Positions 23,569 to 33,199 of a stretch of DNA of 64,000 nucleotides are shown piece by piece. Made by a program: the position numbers and the translations under genes. The notes under the pieces are model-generated. The model saw only the letters and a program-made list of their open reading frames with translations. It ran no database searches and was not told the DNA's origin. Positions within the stretch are counted from its first letter, which is position 1. The number at the start of each line of letters is the position of its first letter. Source of the stretch: Amylostereum areolatum (taxonomy: Eukaryota > Basidiomycota > Agaricomycetes > Russulales > Stereaceae); the NCBI GenBank assembly GCA_012932865.1, contig SAXG01000045.1:62001-126000 (forward strand). Reading direction: 5' to 3'.

Positions 23569-24702
23569 CTATGACTTCCCCTTGCGAGCTTTCCCGGCCT
23601 TCTTCCCCTTTGTACCCGCATCCTCTGGAGAAGATTTCGGTTTATCCCCAAACAATCTCTTCTGGATCTTCTCAAATTCCGCGTCGTCGAGCTCTGGAGG
23701 GTCTGGTATGGCAGCACCTCGCCTCTTCTTCTTTGGAGACACCTCGACATCATCCACGTCCTCCACGTCCTCGTCGGCCTTGCGTTTCCCTTTCCCCTTT
23801 TTTCGCGGTTCCGGTTGCGCATACTTGGCTGCAAGCCCGTCGAGGAAGCTATCGCGGTTCTTTTGCTTCTTGAGGATGAGAGCCTGAAGCGCCGACACGT
23901 CCTCCTCGTCGTTCCCGTCTTGAGAGCCCTTCTTTGCCGCCTTCCCCTTGCCACGGCGCGGCCCAGCCTTCCCACCGCCATAGAACTCGTCCCAGACACC
24001 GAGTTCGCGTGCGAGCTCCTCAGCCTCGACAGCCTCCTTGGTGGCTTGCTTCTTTCGGACGAGACGTGCCTTCTCGTCTTTAGTGCTCGTCTCCCACGCG
24101 GGAAGAGCCTTGAGCTTGCCCTGAGTGATGAGGCTGGAGATAGCGACAACGAAGCGACCCTCGTCATCGTCGGTCGAATGAGGAATGTATTTCATAATTT
24201 CGTCGATAGACCCGCCCGTGGTGGTGTAAGCTGCTTCGAGATCGGCGAGTTCCTCGGCAGAGCCTACGCCATACAGTAGGTAAGAGCAATCGTTTAAGAA
24301 AGAAAATTCAGACATACCCTGGTACTCGAGCTTGAGTTCGTCAAGTTTAGCTTTGGTGACCTGGTCAAAGAGGTCTTCGAAATAGGCCTCCCAACCATCT
24401 TCACCAGGGCCATCCTCTAGACCCTCGTCGGTCTTGCCAGTCTTGTCGTACCGCTGACGGCGCTTCTCGTCACTGAGGACAGAATATGCAAAGCCAATTT
24501 GCTGGAACTTGTGGGATGCGGCGGCTTTGGCGTCGTCATTGGAACTAGCGTGTTTGTCGGGGTGATACACGAGGGCGAGTTTACGATAGGCTTTCTTGAT
24601 ATTGTCGGGAGTGGCATCGGATGTGAGTGAAAGAGCCGCGTAGAGATCAACGTCCTCTTCACCGTCGAAGAAGAGAGCGGCGGGGTCTTGTCTGTCGTCC
24701 AT
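23569..24702 (-). CDS. J-domain protein, DNAJC9-like
   Basis: Two exons: 24702-24318 and 24263-23569; the 54-base intron is in frame and has a GTATGT donor. 359 residues. The J domain occupies roughly residues 15-90 (DLYAALSLTSDATPDNIKKAYRKLA), with the HPD tripeptide in VYHPDKH that stimulates Hsp70 ATPase. After it come EAYFEDLFDQVT and a helical middle (KALPAWETS, FYGGGK) typical of DNAJC9, a co-chaperone that also binds histones H3-H4. The tail is Lys-rich with acidic patches, consistent with a nuclear protein. The start is the first ATG, right before the J domain. Confidence 0.88.
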   Translation of the reverse strand: MDDRQDPAALFFDGEEDVDLYAALSLTSDATPDNIKKAYRKLALVYHPDKHASSNDDAKAAASHKFQQIGFAYSVLSDEKRRQRYDKTGKTDEGLEDGPGEDGWEAYFEDLFDQVTKAKLDELKLEYQGMSEFSFLNDCSYLLYGVGSAEELADLEAAYTTTGGSIDEIMKYIPHSTDDDEGRFVVAISSLITQGKLKALPAWETSTKDEKARLVRKKQATKEAVEAEELARELGVWDEFYGGGKAGPRRGKGKAAKKGSQDGNDEEDVSALQALILKKQKNRDSFLDGLAAKYAQPEPRKKGKGKRKADEDVEDVDDVEVSPKKKRRGAAIPDPPELDDAEFEKIQKRLFGDKPKSSPEDAGTKGKKAGKARKGKS

Positions 24703-25593
24703 GGATTGGAGGTGAGAGGAAAGGCAGTTTGTTGATTGACGCGCTCGCTCGGACGCGTATAGCCGTCACGGCCACGTGACATCCACCTACTCGAGACTTT
24801 GATTCTACTAATTGCCTTATTCCTCTACTTTACCACTATACGTGGCTTCTATGACCTCTGAATCGCTTTGGCACCATTTCCGGGATCGAAGAGTTTTACG
24901 GGCAGTGCCAGCGGCCAGCCGTCTTGACCCTTCCGAACTCCTAGTTCGCGCGAAGACGACATTCCCATTTCTTCCGACTGGAGTGGCAACCACGACTCTC
25001 GCTCCCCTATTCCTGTCAATATCGTGGAGGCTTGTGCTTTCGATTCCTAGTCCCAGCGGCTACCGGTACTGCCCGTGTCCACAGCTGGTTTATGGTGTCT
25101 ACTTACGGGCAACCTCCGTCTGGTCCGAATTCCCCAGGACAATCCCGGAAGGGAACAGCCCTATGGTATCCCCGCGGATAACCGACATCGACCAAGCACA
25201 CACACGGCAGGTAGAGGGCCCTAGGAAAAAGTCGGAAGGATCGTGAGCATTCGTAGCCGGGAACGGCAGCTGATGTGCCCTTTCGTCACGCGCCGGGCAG
25301 CGAACTGTTCACTTGACCTTCGTGCGAAGAATTAAATGTTTTAGATTGTGGGACATGGATGCATGGACGTCCCGGCCGCCAATTATCGGGTGGACGACTC
25401 GGAGGCACTAGGCGGGACGAGATCATAGCCATTCTCCCCCCGTGTGACCTCTCCGTCGCTCAAAATTCTCCCAGCTCCTCCCGTCCGATCCCACGCCGGC
25501 GTATAAAGCTACCAGGACCGCTCACGCCATCTCTCTCATCAAGCCACGGATCCGCACGCCGTACCTACGCCCTCTACTTCGCTTTAGCACACC
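24703..25593. promoter_or_regulatory. Divergent promoter region of J-protein and formate dehydrogenase genes
   Basis: The 891 bases separate divergent start codons at 24702 (-) and 25594 (+). No open frame here has support. A TATA box lies near the formate dehydrogenase end. The long spacer fits a separately regulated metabolic gene. Confidence 0.55.
25502..25507 (+). promoter_or_regulatory. TATA box of formate dehydrogenase gene
   Basis: TATAAA lies 87 bases before the ATG and is followed by a CT-rich stretch (CTCTCTCATC) suited to transcription start. A clear TATA box is typical of strongly or inducibly expressed fungal genes. Confidence 0.55.
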
Positions 25594-27125
25594 ATGAAGG
25601 TCGGGATCACTTCTCGTTTGCACATAACGTCCTTTATCTGACCGGTGTACATCCGCAGGTCCTCGCTATCCTCTACAACGGTTTCAAGGCGGCCAAAGCC
25701 GAGCCTCGTCTTCTCGGCACGGTTGAGAACGAGGCATGCATGTTCCGTTGCTTTTTCATATCTTAAAACCTCATGTATCATTAGCTTGGTCTTCGCCCAT
25801 ACCTTGAGGGCTTGGGCCACGAATACGTCGTACGTACGGTCCACCCATCACCCTTGTATCGCACTTATCCTCTCTCAAGGTGACCAGCTCTAAAGAGGGC
25901 CCCGACAGCGACTTCCAAAAGCACATCGCCGATGTAGGTTTTCCATTTCCGTTGACGCTGGTCACGAACTAACTGCCGTACAGACCGACATCCTCATTAC
26001 AACGCCTTTCCATCCCGGGTATCTCACCAGTGACCTCATACAAAAGGCCAAGAATCTGAAGCTCTGCGTTACCGCCGGCGTCGGCTCCGACCACATCGAC
26101 CTGAACGCAGCCGTCAAGAAGCAGGTCCAAGTCCTCGAGGTGCGTGTTTTCTACCGTACTCTTCAGTCGTTCTTCATCTCACTGGGTCCGGCCTCGTTGC
26201 GTTCGATGCGTAGGTGACCGGATCCAATGTCACTTCCGTCGCGGAACACGTCGTGATGTCGATGCTGCTCCTCGTGCGCAACTTCATCCCCGCGCACGAA
26301 ATGATCGAGCGTGGCGAGTGGCAGGTGTCTGACGTCGCGCGTAACGCGTTAGACCTCGAGGGCAAGACGATCGGAACCATCGGGGCGGGGCGTATCGGCT
26401 ACCGCGTGCTGCAGCGTCTCGTACCCTTCGACCCCAAAGAGCTGCTCTACTACGACTATCAGAATCTCCCGGCAGGTTCGTTTCACCCCTTTCCATCTTC
26501 TGTACGTCGGTACTCATAGTCTGTTTCTTGGCAGACGTGGAAAAGGCAGTCAAAGCTCGTCGCGTCGAGAACATCCAGGTTAGAAATGCCTTGTTCCTCT
26601 TCCGTCGTCGTCTAAACACCCTTCCGACAGGAATTCGTCTCCCAATGCGACGTCGTGACGGTCAACGCGCCGCTGCACGAGGGCACCCGGAACCTGATCA
26701 ACAAAGACCTTCTCGCACACTTCAAACCGGGCGCGTGGCTCGTCAACACCGCGCGCGGCGCGATCTGCAACGCCGAGGACGTCGCGGCGGCGGTCAACTC
26801 TGGAAAACTCAACGGATACGCGGGTGACGTGTGGAACGTGCAGCCCGCGCCGAAGGACCATCCGTGGCGATACATGCACAACCCGCTGGGCGGCGGTAAC
26901 GGCATGGTCCCGCACTATTCGGGCACGACGCTCGACGCGCAGGCGCGCTACGCTGCCGGCACCAAGACCATCCTGCAAAACTTCTTTGAGGGGAAGCCGC
27001 AGGAACCCGGAAACGTCATTGTGGGCGTCGGGAAATACGAGACCAAAGCATGTGGGTGGCTTCTCTTCTCTTCTCCGAGTGACAGCAGCGCTAACGGCAT
27101 GCTGGGTGCAGACGGTCAACGATAA
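25594..27125 (+). CDS. NAD-dependent formate dehydrogenase
   Basis: Nine exons: 25594-25599, 25659-25733, 25785-25829, 25880-25933, 25984-26139, 26214-26475, 26535-26578, 26631-27051, 27112-27125, 358 residues. It oxidises formate to CO2 with NAD+. It belongs to the D-2-hydroxyacid dehydrogenase superfamily: substrate-domain block [22 protein letters not shown], Rossmann motif [17 protein letters not shown] with the catalytic Arg, [10 protein letters not shown], and the catalytic His in [11 protein letters not shown]. No mitochondrial presequence: the protein starts [10 protein letters not shown], so it is cytosolic. Exon 1 encodes only Met-Lys. The second intron has a GC donor. In wood and litter basidiomycetes this enzyme removes formate from oxalate decarboxylation; that link is inference. 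A TATA box precedes it. Confidence 0.97.
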
Positions 27126-27629
27126 ATAATGATCAGCATCTTGAGGCTGACTTGTACACTGGCAGTTGCTTGTGTAAGTTGGATATTTCACATGGACGAT
27201 ACTGGAATGTACTTTTTGCACGCTATATATCTTCGCATCTTCATTTGCACTTGTGATCCTGGTTATTGAGTCTAAAGAGAATCGCGTTTGCGTAAGGGTA
27301 TGAAAGGGGAAGATCAATTAGAAGCCGACAGGGCACTGCGGGAGATTCACTTTAAGTATGTACTTAGGCGGTTGGTAGGGAGTCGGAGAAGCATCGACGA
27401 TATCGTACATCACTCCGAGGTATCTCTGGTTCAGAACAAACAGAATAGTGAACATCCTCCTTGAGAGGGAACAGTGAGATACACGTCGAGAGTCAGACGG
27501 TAGGAAGTGGGACAAAACGTAACTGCCGTAACTGCAAGGGTACCCCGGGTCATACTAATAGATAGATCGTCTAAGTCCGTACCGTACGGCACGCAGAAAA
27601 AGAATAGGCCCCAAAACACAAAATACAGA
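27126..27629. other. Convergent intergenic region
   Basis: The 504 bases lie between the stops of formate dehydrogenase (+) and the UPF0658-like gene (-). It holds both 3' ends. No gene is supported. Confidence 0.6.
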
Positions 27630-29542
27630 TCACTCGATGGTCATCCTCGGTTCCAACGGCGCGCCAAAGGTCTCGTCTTTTGGCTCGCCTGGTGTGCGGT
27701 TGCCAGTGAACGAACTTCCTGCGCGTTTGAATAGGGGAGCATCTGAGCGAGACCACAAACAGCGTGTCAGACTTGAAATGCGATACCGAGGAGTCGGGGA
27801 ACAAACAGAAGTGCGAAGACTGACCGGCGGTCTTGGCGGTCTTGAGGCCCTTGTCGAAATCGTAGAAACAACGAATGCCAACGATGAATGTTGCGAGGAG
27901 AAGGAAGAAGGCAACGATGGCTGGTGACCCAACGGTAAGACCATGTTTGTTTTATGCGAGTCAACCAAAAACGTACTGAACACTGTGAGCGTTGCTCTTG
28001 TTGTCACGTATTGTGCTGAAGAGTCTGGATCGTAGAATCGAACGAGCTTGTAAACTGAAGAACGTTCAGTCTCCCGGCAGATAATTCGAAGTGGTGCCCG
28101 TACCAACTATAGAAATGAGGTAAGTCGACGGAACAGCCGTTCAGCATATTATATACGCACAGTAAGTCTCTGCTGCCAACATCAATATGAGGGAGGCGGT
28201 CATAAGCCTGAGCAGCAAGAGTCAGGGGGGTGGAAGCTACGAAGGATTCAGAGCGCACCACTTGATTTCATGCTGGAGAGCAATGCCACAACCTATTAGA
28301 AGAATGAATACGACCGGAATGGCCGCAATCGTCAGGCCAAACTCGGCAGAGTTGGTCGACAGCACGATGATGAGAAGCTGGTGACCGATCAGTTCTTCAA
28401 ACCTCACGGGGAGCCGAGAGGGTCGACTAACCTGCATGGTAACACCAGTGAAGCTGAAGAAGTCGAACTTGAGGAGACAAATCATGATTTGATAGAACTG
28501 GTACATCGCTGCACGTGGGTTTCAGGGTGGTGTATCGATACCGACCAGTAGAGGACCTACTCTTCATAACGGGATTGGCACCCACGACGCGGAATATAGC
28601 CCAGCTGTAGGGTCGTTAAATGAGGACGGTTCCTTGAAATGACGGGAAGTCCTACCCGAACTCGTAGTACAGTCCGTAGACGAAGTAGGAGATGGTCACC
28701 CATGCGGCCCCGATGAGACAGGGCACGGATATGAGGAGGCCTTCGACCTGTCTCCATAGTGTCCCAGGACCTCTGCAGCCCTAAGATTTACGTTTTCAAG
28801 CATGCACCAACGTTTGGTGAACGGGCACCGCTTACGATGAAAGTGAAGTCAGCGGCACACTCAGCCGCTGACTTGGTTACGAGGGAGGACCGTGTCTCGT
28901 GTACTTGAATGGCAGCGAAGACGATCAATGCCATGTGAAAGACTGGTAACGACAAGAACGGGGCCATGTGGATGAGTCGAATGAACGTTGGCGTGAGAAG
29001 GAGAACGCACGGAGGATACCCGCCAATTGAATGACGTTTCGCAGTCGCAAGGCATCGAAGGCCATGACGAGCTCGAAGATCCTGCAAGGGAGTGGGTTAG
29101 AAGTAGCAAAGAAGACGAGGGCAGTGGGCTGACTCGGCATAAATGAAGAGGGCGAGGTAGCACGGCAACGTCTTGGACGGGTGAGCGCTTGAGCGATGGG
29201 AGGCGCATAATAGCGTAGAAAAAACACACCTTGTATTGCGACTCGGTAAAGTCGACATGAGCCGAGACCTGGTGAGAAGAGTTAGCGAGCCGGCGGCGAG
29301 ATGATGAGAAGACGCACGCGTCCGGCAGATATGGAGATCAAGACGAGGACCACGATGGCCTCTGCGCGCAAAACAAGTCAGGGTCGAGATGTGGCGAGAG
29401 CGATGAGAGTCTCAACTCACGGACGAAGACTGGAGCGAGAAGCGATGAGCATGGAAAGAGAGATCAGGAAAAGAAAAGAGGACTGACGAGTGCCAATGAG
29501 GCCCCGCTGGGCTCTTGTGCTGAGCAACGGTTCTACGGCCAT
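27630..29542 (-). CDS. Multi-pass Golgi membrane protein, UPF0658-like
   Basis: Fifteen exons: 29542-29488, 29429-29421, 29361-29318, 29268-29230, 29171-29134, 29081-29020, 28942-28836, 28780-28656, 28604-28561, 28508-28432, 28377-28259, 28207-28161, 28054-27977, 27920-27825, 27742-27630, exactly 350 residues. Seven or eight hydrophobic helices are visible (LFVQAIVVLVLISISAG, VFHMALIVFAAIQV, GLLISVPCLIGAAWVTISYF, LLIIVLSTNSAEFGL, VVFILLIGCGIAL, LMTASLILMLAAETYF, VAFFLLLATFIVGI). FDALRLRNVIQL, ETYFYKLVRFYDP and FYDFDKGLK resemble the fungal UPF0658 Golgi membrane family, whose activity is unknown. The gene is extremely fragmented, including a 9-base exon, yet every junction has GT...AG and the phases close. 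No signal peptide is needed, as TM1 follows a short N-terminus. Confidence 0.78.
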
Positions 29543-29775
29543 CACGCTTGTCGGAGGAGCGGTAACGACAACTGGCAGGACGCGATGGGCCGCGATGGGG
29601 GGGTAAAATGGGAAAGGTGGAAGGAGACCAAGCGTGGACGATGGCGGAGAGAAGGAAAGAGGGAACGGAGGAGAACTGCCGCTGAGCGCTGAGCGCTGAG
29701 CCAACGAACGGCGCGGGCGGCTGACTCGGCGCGGCTGTGTCCTCTCTCCTACTCAGCGCTCTCAACATCTCAAGT

Positions 29776-31436
29776 TCACGCGCAGCTCGTCCAACGAAAA
29801 TATCTTTGGCACCTAAAACACAGCTCCTGCATTGACACTCGCAACCACACCGCTCGCAACCACCGCCTCTTCCGCCCACAACCTCCGAACACTGCTTCGC
29901 TGCCATTCCACCCACCCCCTCCCGTCCTCCGTGTCCCACCTACCGATCTCCGCCAACGCCGTTCTCGCCCTCGCAAGCCACCGTACCACATATCGTCACC
30001 AACGTCGCCCGAACCCTGCTCTTCGTTCTCACATGAAATCACGTCCCTCAGGCCCCGCACCGTATCTCGCCAGAGTTGTAGCTCGGCTTCCGTGCCAGCC
30101 TTCCACTCGGACGCGAACACATGGTAGAGACGGAGCGCCGTCAGCAGACGATAAGACGGATGGGCGGGTGGTGGAGACAGATGCATCGTCCAGTCCCTGC
30201 GCGCGGGCGCCGTCAATGCCTGTATTGATCCAAGTAGAACAGGTGTCGAAGAACGTACCCCCAATAGTTTTCTCCTTCCAGGATGTCCTTGATCCGCGAT
30301 CCCAGTTCCCCGCGCTCATCCAGAACGTTTTTGACCACATCATCGACGATAACTTCTCCAGGATACGCGCCCGAGGTCCAGTCCTCCTCCGCGACGGTGT
30401 TGACGAATCCATATTCGACGAAGAGCGTCAGATTTGAGTGCCCGCCATAAGACAGGAATACCTCTTGATCCCGTTCAACTATCGTCTCCAGCGTGGCACA
30501 GGTAAGCTCGGATGACTTGGTACGACGCCCATCGGTCCAGAGATGCTGTTCAGGCCGCAGTGGTTGCATCGTAGGCCGCGCCCATACATGATTTGCGAAG
30601 TCGAAGATCGGACACAAACTGATGTTGTCGGACCTTGGCTGTCCAATGTCGTCGTACAGGACAACGGGTGTTCACTACGCATCTTGTCAACCGAGTTGTA
30701 TGCCGCTCAGGAAGATAAAGCCACCGTTGAGCCAAGCCCAGAGGAAGTCGGCGGGGTCTCGCGAGACTATGTCTGTTAACGTGGCGTGCTCATCCTGTGT
30801 ACAAAGGGATCCGTTTGCCGATCAACAGGCTCAATCCCCATCAAAACGCACCATATAAAGTTTGACCTGATCCCAATCCTTCCAAAAGCGTTTTTGAAGA
30901 GCGTCCAGACTCAGGATGGCGCTGGGGGTAAGAAGATCAAGCAATTGCCCTTCACCGTCGTAGCCAACAGCCCCGCAAGTGCGATTCACGATCCAGGTGA
31001 GGGGATGGCTGTCGAAATCACGAGGAAGGACTGAAATGTAAGCCCCAAAGAGAGGATCCGGATGTTCTTTTGCAGCGTACGGTGACTGCGGTCGATGCCG
31101 AAGGAGATGAAGAGCGATGATTTGCGTGGCAGAAAGACGCGATGAATCGGGGTAGTGGGGTCGGAGAGTCAAGACGTTCATTTTCGCGGACGCTGGCAGA
31201 GTGAAGAGGGGAGTGTGCGGCTAGTGACCTGACCGACGTCGGTGATCCATCGTTCGTGGCACAGTAAGTACATATGGACAACGTACAGAGACGGCCTCGG
31301 AAGCAAACAGTCCATTCCCTGCCCCGGGCCTCTGTTTTGGGTAGACTTTTAGGTGTTCACTACCGATGTGCATTCCACGTTGCTCGAGCCATTCCAAGAG
31401 GGTGTTCCAACGTTTTGTGTGCTGGTCAGAAGACAT
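29776..31436 (-). CDS. SET-domain (SETD3/SETD6-type) lysine methyltransferase, frame-broken
   Basis: Exons: 31436-31287, 31220-30852, 30794-30725, 30674-30259, 30196 to about 29776. The RuBisCO-LSMT-like SET fold is seen in HLKVYPKQRPGAGNGLFAS, SPHTPLFTLPASAKMN, FLWAWLN, VNTRC, PIFDFANHVW and the hallmark LSYGGHSNLTLFVEYGF (SYGxxxN...YGF). Such enzymes methylate non-histone proteins with S-adenosylmethionine. At about 30655-30665 the conserved VNTRC is followed by LYDDIGQPRSDN only after dropping one base. As written the frame breaks there, so this is a sequencing error, a pseudogene or an allele. The C-terminal end after ISCENEEQ is not secure; a further intron may change the last 90 residues. 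Confidence 0.75.
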
Positions 31437-31796
31437 GGTGGGTCCAGGTGGGATGGGGTGGAAAGTGGCCTGGATCGGAGATGAAGCAACAAATCAACAA
31501 ATCGGCAAGAAACCAAGCCTCGCTTAGCCTCACGACGTTCTGACTGCTCGCCGAGTCCTTCGTCCCTTCGTCGCCGGGAGGTTATGAACACAAACAGCGT
31601 CAGGGCGGCGGAGCGGGTGGGAAGGCGGATATGGCGGCGTGGAAATGGCGGAATCCCGTCAGCTCAAGATGGCGTGTGTTCTCCCGGAGCCGCTCTGCCG
31701 TGGCCATCTCCAGTTCGCTATCGATGTCTGCACCTTTTTCACCGCATCCATCCGCCCTTATTCCCTCGTACTACACCCCCGTTCAACACCCGCCCC
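31437..31796. promoter_or_regulatory. Divergent promoter of SET and SDR genes
   Basis: The 360 bases lie between divergent starts at 31436 (-) and 31797 (+). No TATA box is evident. The SDR side is pyrimidine-rich. Confidence 0.5.
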
Positions 31797-32938
31797 ATGT
31801 CCGTCTTCAACGCCTCTCGTCTCCTCGGGAAGACCGTCCTGATCACCGGCGCCAGCGCTGGGATCGGCGCCGTATGTACCCATCTTTCTAGCATCTGTGT
31901 ACTGGCTCACGTTCCCACCAGGCCACCGCAATCCTCTTCGCAAAGGTAGGCCCGAGATAGATAGATTCTACCACCCCGCGCTTACATCGCTTCAGGGAGG
32001 CTGCAACCTCATCCTCCTTGCCCGCCGCGCCGAGAACCTCAACGCAGTCGCCAAAGCTGCCGCAGACGCGCACAAAGCCTCGGGCGTGCAACAGGGCGGC
32101 AAGATCGCCTCTGTGCAATGTGACGTCTCCGATAAGGCCCAGGTCGCCGCCCTGTGGGACAAGATCCCCCAGGAGCTCCGTGCCGTCGATGTCCTCGGTG
32201 CGCCCCGCATCCATCTTCTTCCGCCTACCTTGCACGGGCGCTCACTCCAGAACCGGTCCAGTGAACAACGCCGGCTTCGTCAAGGGCATTGAGCGCATCG
32301 GCGATATTGCCGATGCGGACATCGACGCCATGTTCGCCACCAACGTCCTCGGTCTCATCTCCGTTACCCAGCTCCTCGTCAAAGGTTTCCGCCCTCTCAG
32401 CTTTTCCTCCCTTACTGCGTCCTCACATATTCGATCGCAGACTTCAAGGCGCGCAAGACCGGGCATGTCATCAACATCGGCTCTGTCGCGGGACGCGAGC
32501 CCTACGCCGGTGGTGGTATCTACTGTGCAACCAAGCACGCCGTGCGCGCCTTCAGCGGTTCACTCATGCGCGAGCTCGTCGACACTCCTATCCGCGTGAC
32601 CGAAATCCAGCCCGGTTCGTCTTTACGTGCGCTCCGCTTTGGCCTGCCTCGTTAATTCAGTCTTGGATAGGTATGGTCGAGACCGAGTTCTCCGTCGTTC
32701 GGTTCCGGGGAGACAAGGCTGCGGCAGACAAGGTGTATGCAGGGCTTGAGCCTCGTAGGTCTACGTGTCTTTCTAAGGTCGTCCTGTATAACCATGCCCC
32801 TCCCCCCTAGTAACTGCTGAAGATATTGCGGAGGAGATCGTCTGGGCCGCGTCTCGCCCGCCCCACGTCAACCTTGCCGAGGTCTACGTTCTCCCCGTCA
32901 ACCAGGCCAGCCCCACCCTCGCCTACCGCGGTAACTGA
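31797..32938 (+). CDS. Short-chain dehydrogenase/reductase (YdfG/Ymr226c-like)
   Basis: Seven exons: 31797-31871, 31922-31945, 31996-32197, 32262-32384, 32441-32614, 32671-32754, 32811-32938, exactly 269 residues. Classical SDR: nucleotide-binding TGASAGIG near residue 19 (TGxxxGxG), NNAG, and the catalytic Ser-Tyr-Lys set in INIGSVAG and [15 protein letters not shown] after beta-2 carries the Arg residues that favour NADP(H). LSxNA-like [12 protein letters not shown] and [16 protein letters not shown] place it with the serine 3-dehydrogenase/3-hydroxy acid dehydrogenase group (E. coli YdfG, yeast Ymr226c). It is cytosolic and the true substrate is unknown. The second exon encodes only eight residues. 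It converges on the gene at 33200. Confidence 0.95.
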
Positions 32939-33199
32939 GCTCAGAATGAGAGCTGAAGAATGAAAGCAGTCCCTCAGTGTATCCATACCTAAAACTAACT
33001 GATCATAAGCCTCTACCGCGCCGTTCGGATAGCCAGACCGTACGAAGCAAAGCGCTGGCAGTGGTGTACAATATATCGAGAATAAAGAGCATAACAAAAC
33101 ATATAAGCAAGGAGTGTATGTAGCTTGAGCGTAAATCTCGACGACGTCCAGGGGAACAACGGATGGCGACACTTAAATCATGCTTCAAAAACCCCCGCT

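Noticed and set aside
30640..30662. A 19-base GT...AG segment as an intron in the SET gene
   Set aside because: It restores the frame but is far below the minimum spliceosomal intron length; a one-base indel is likelier.
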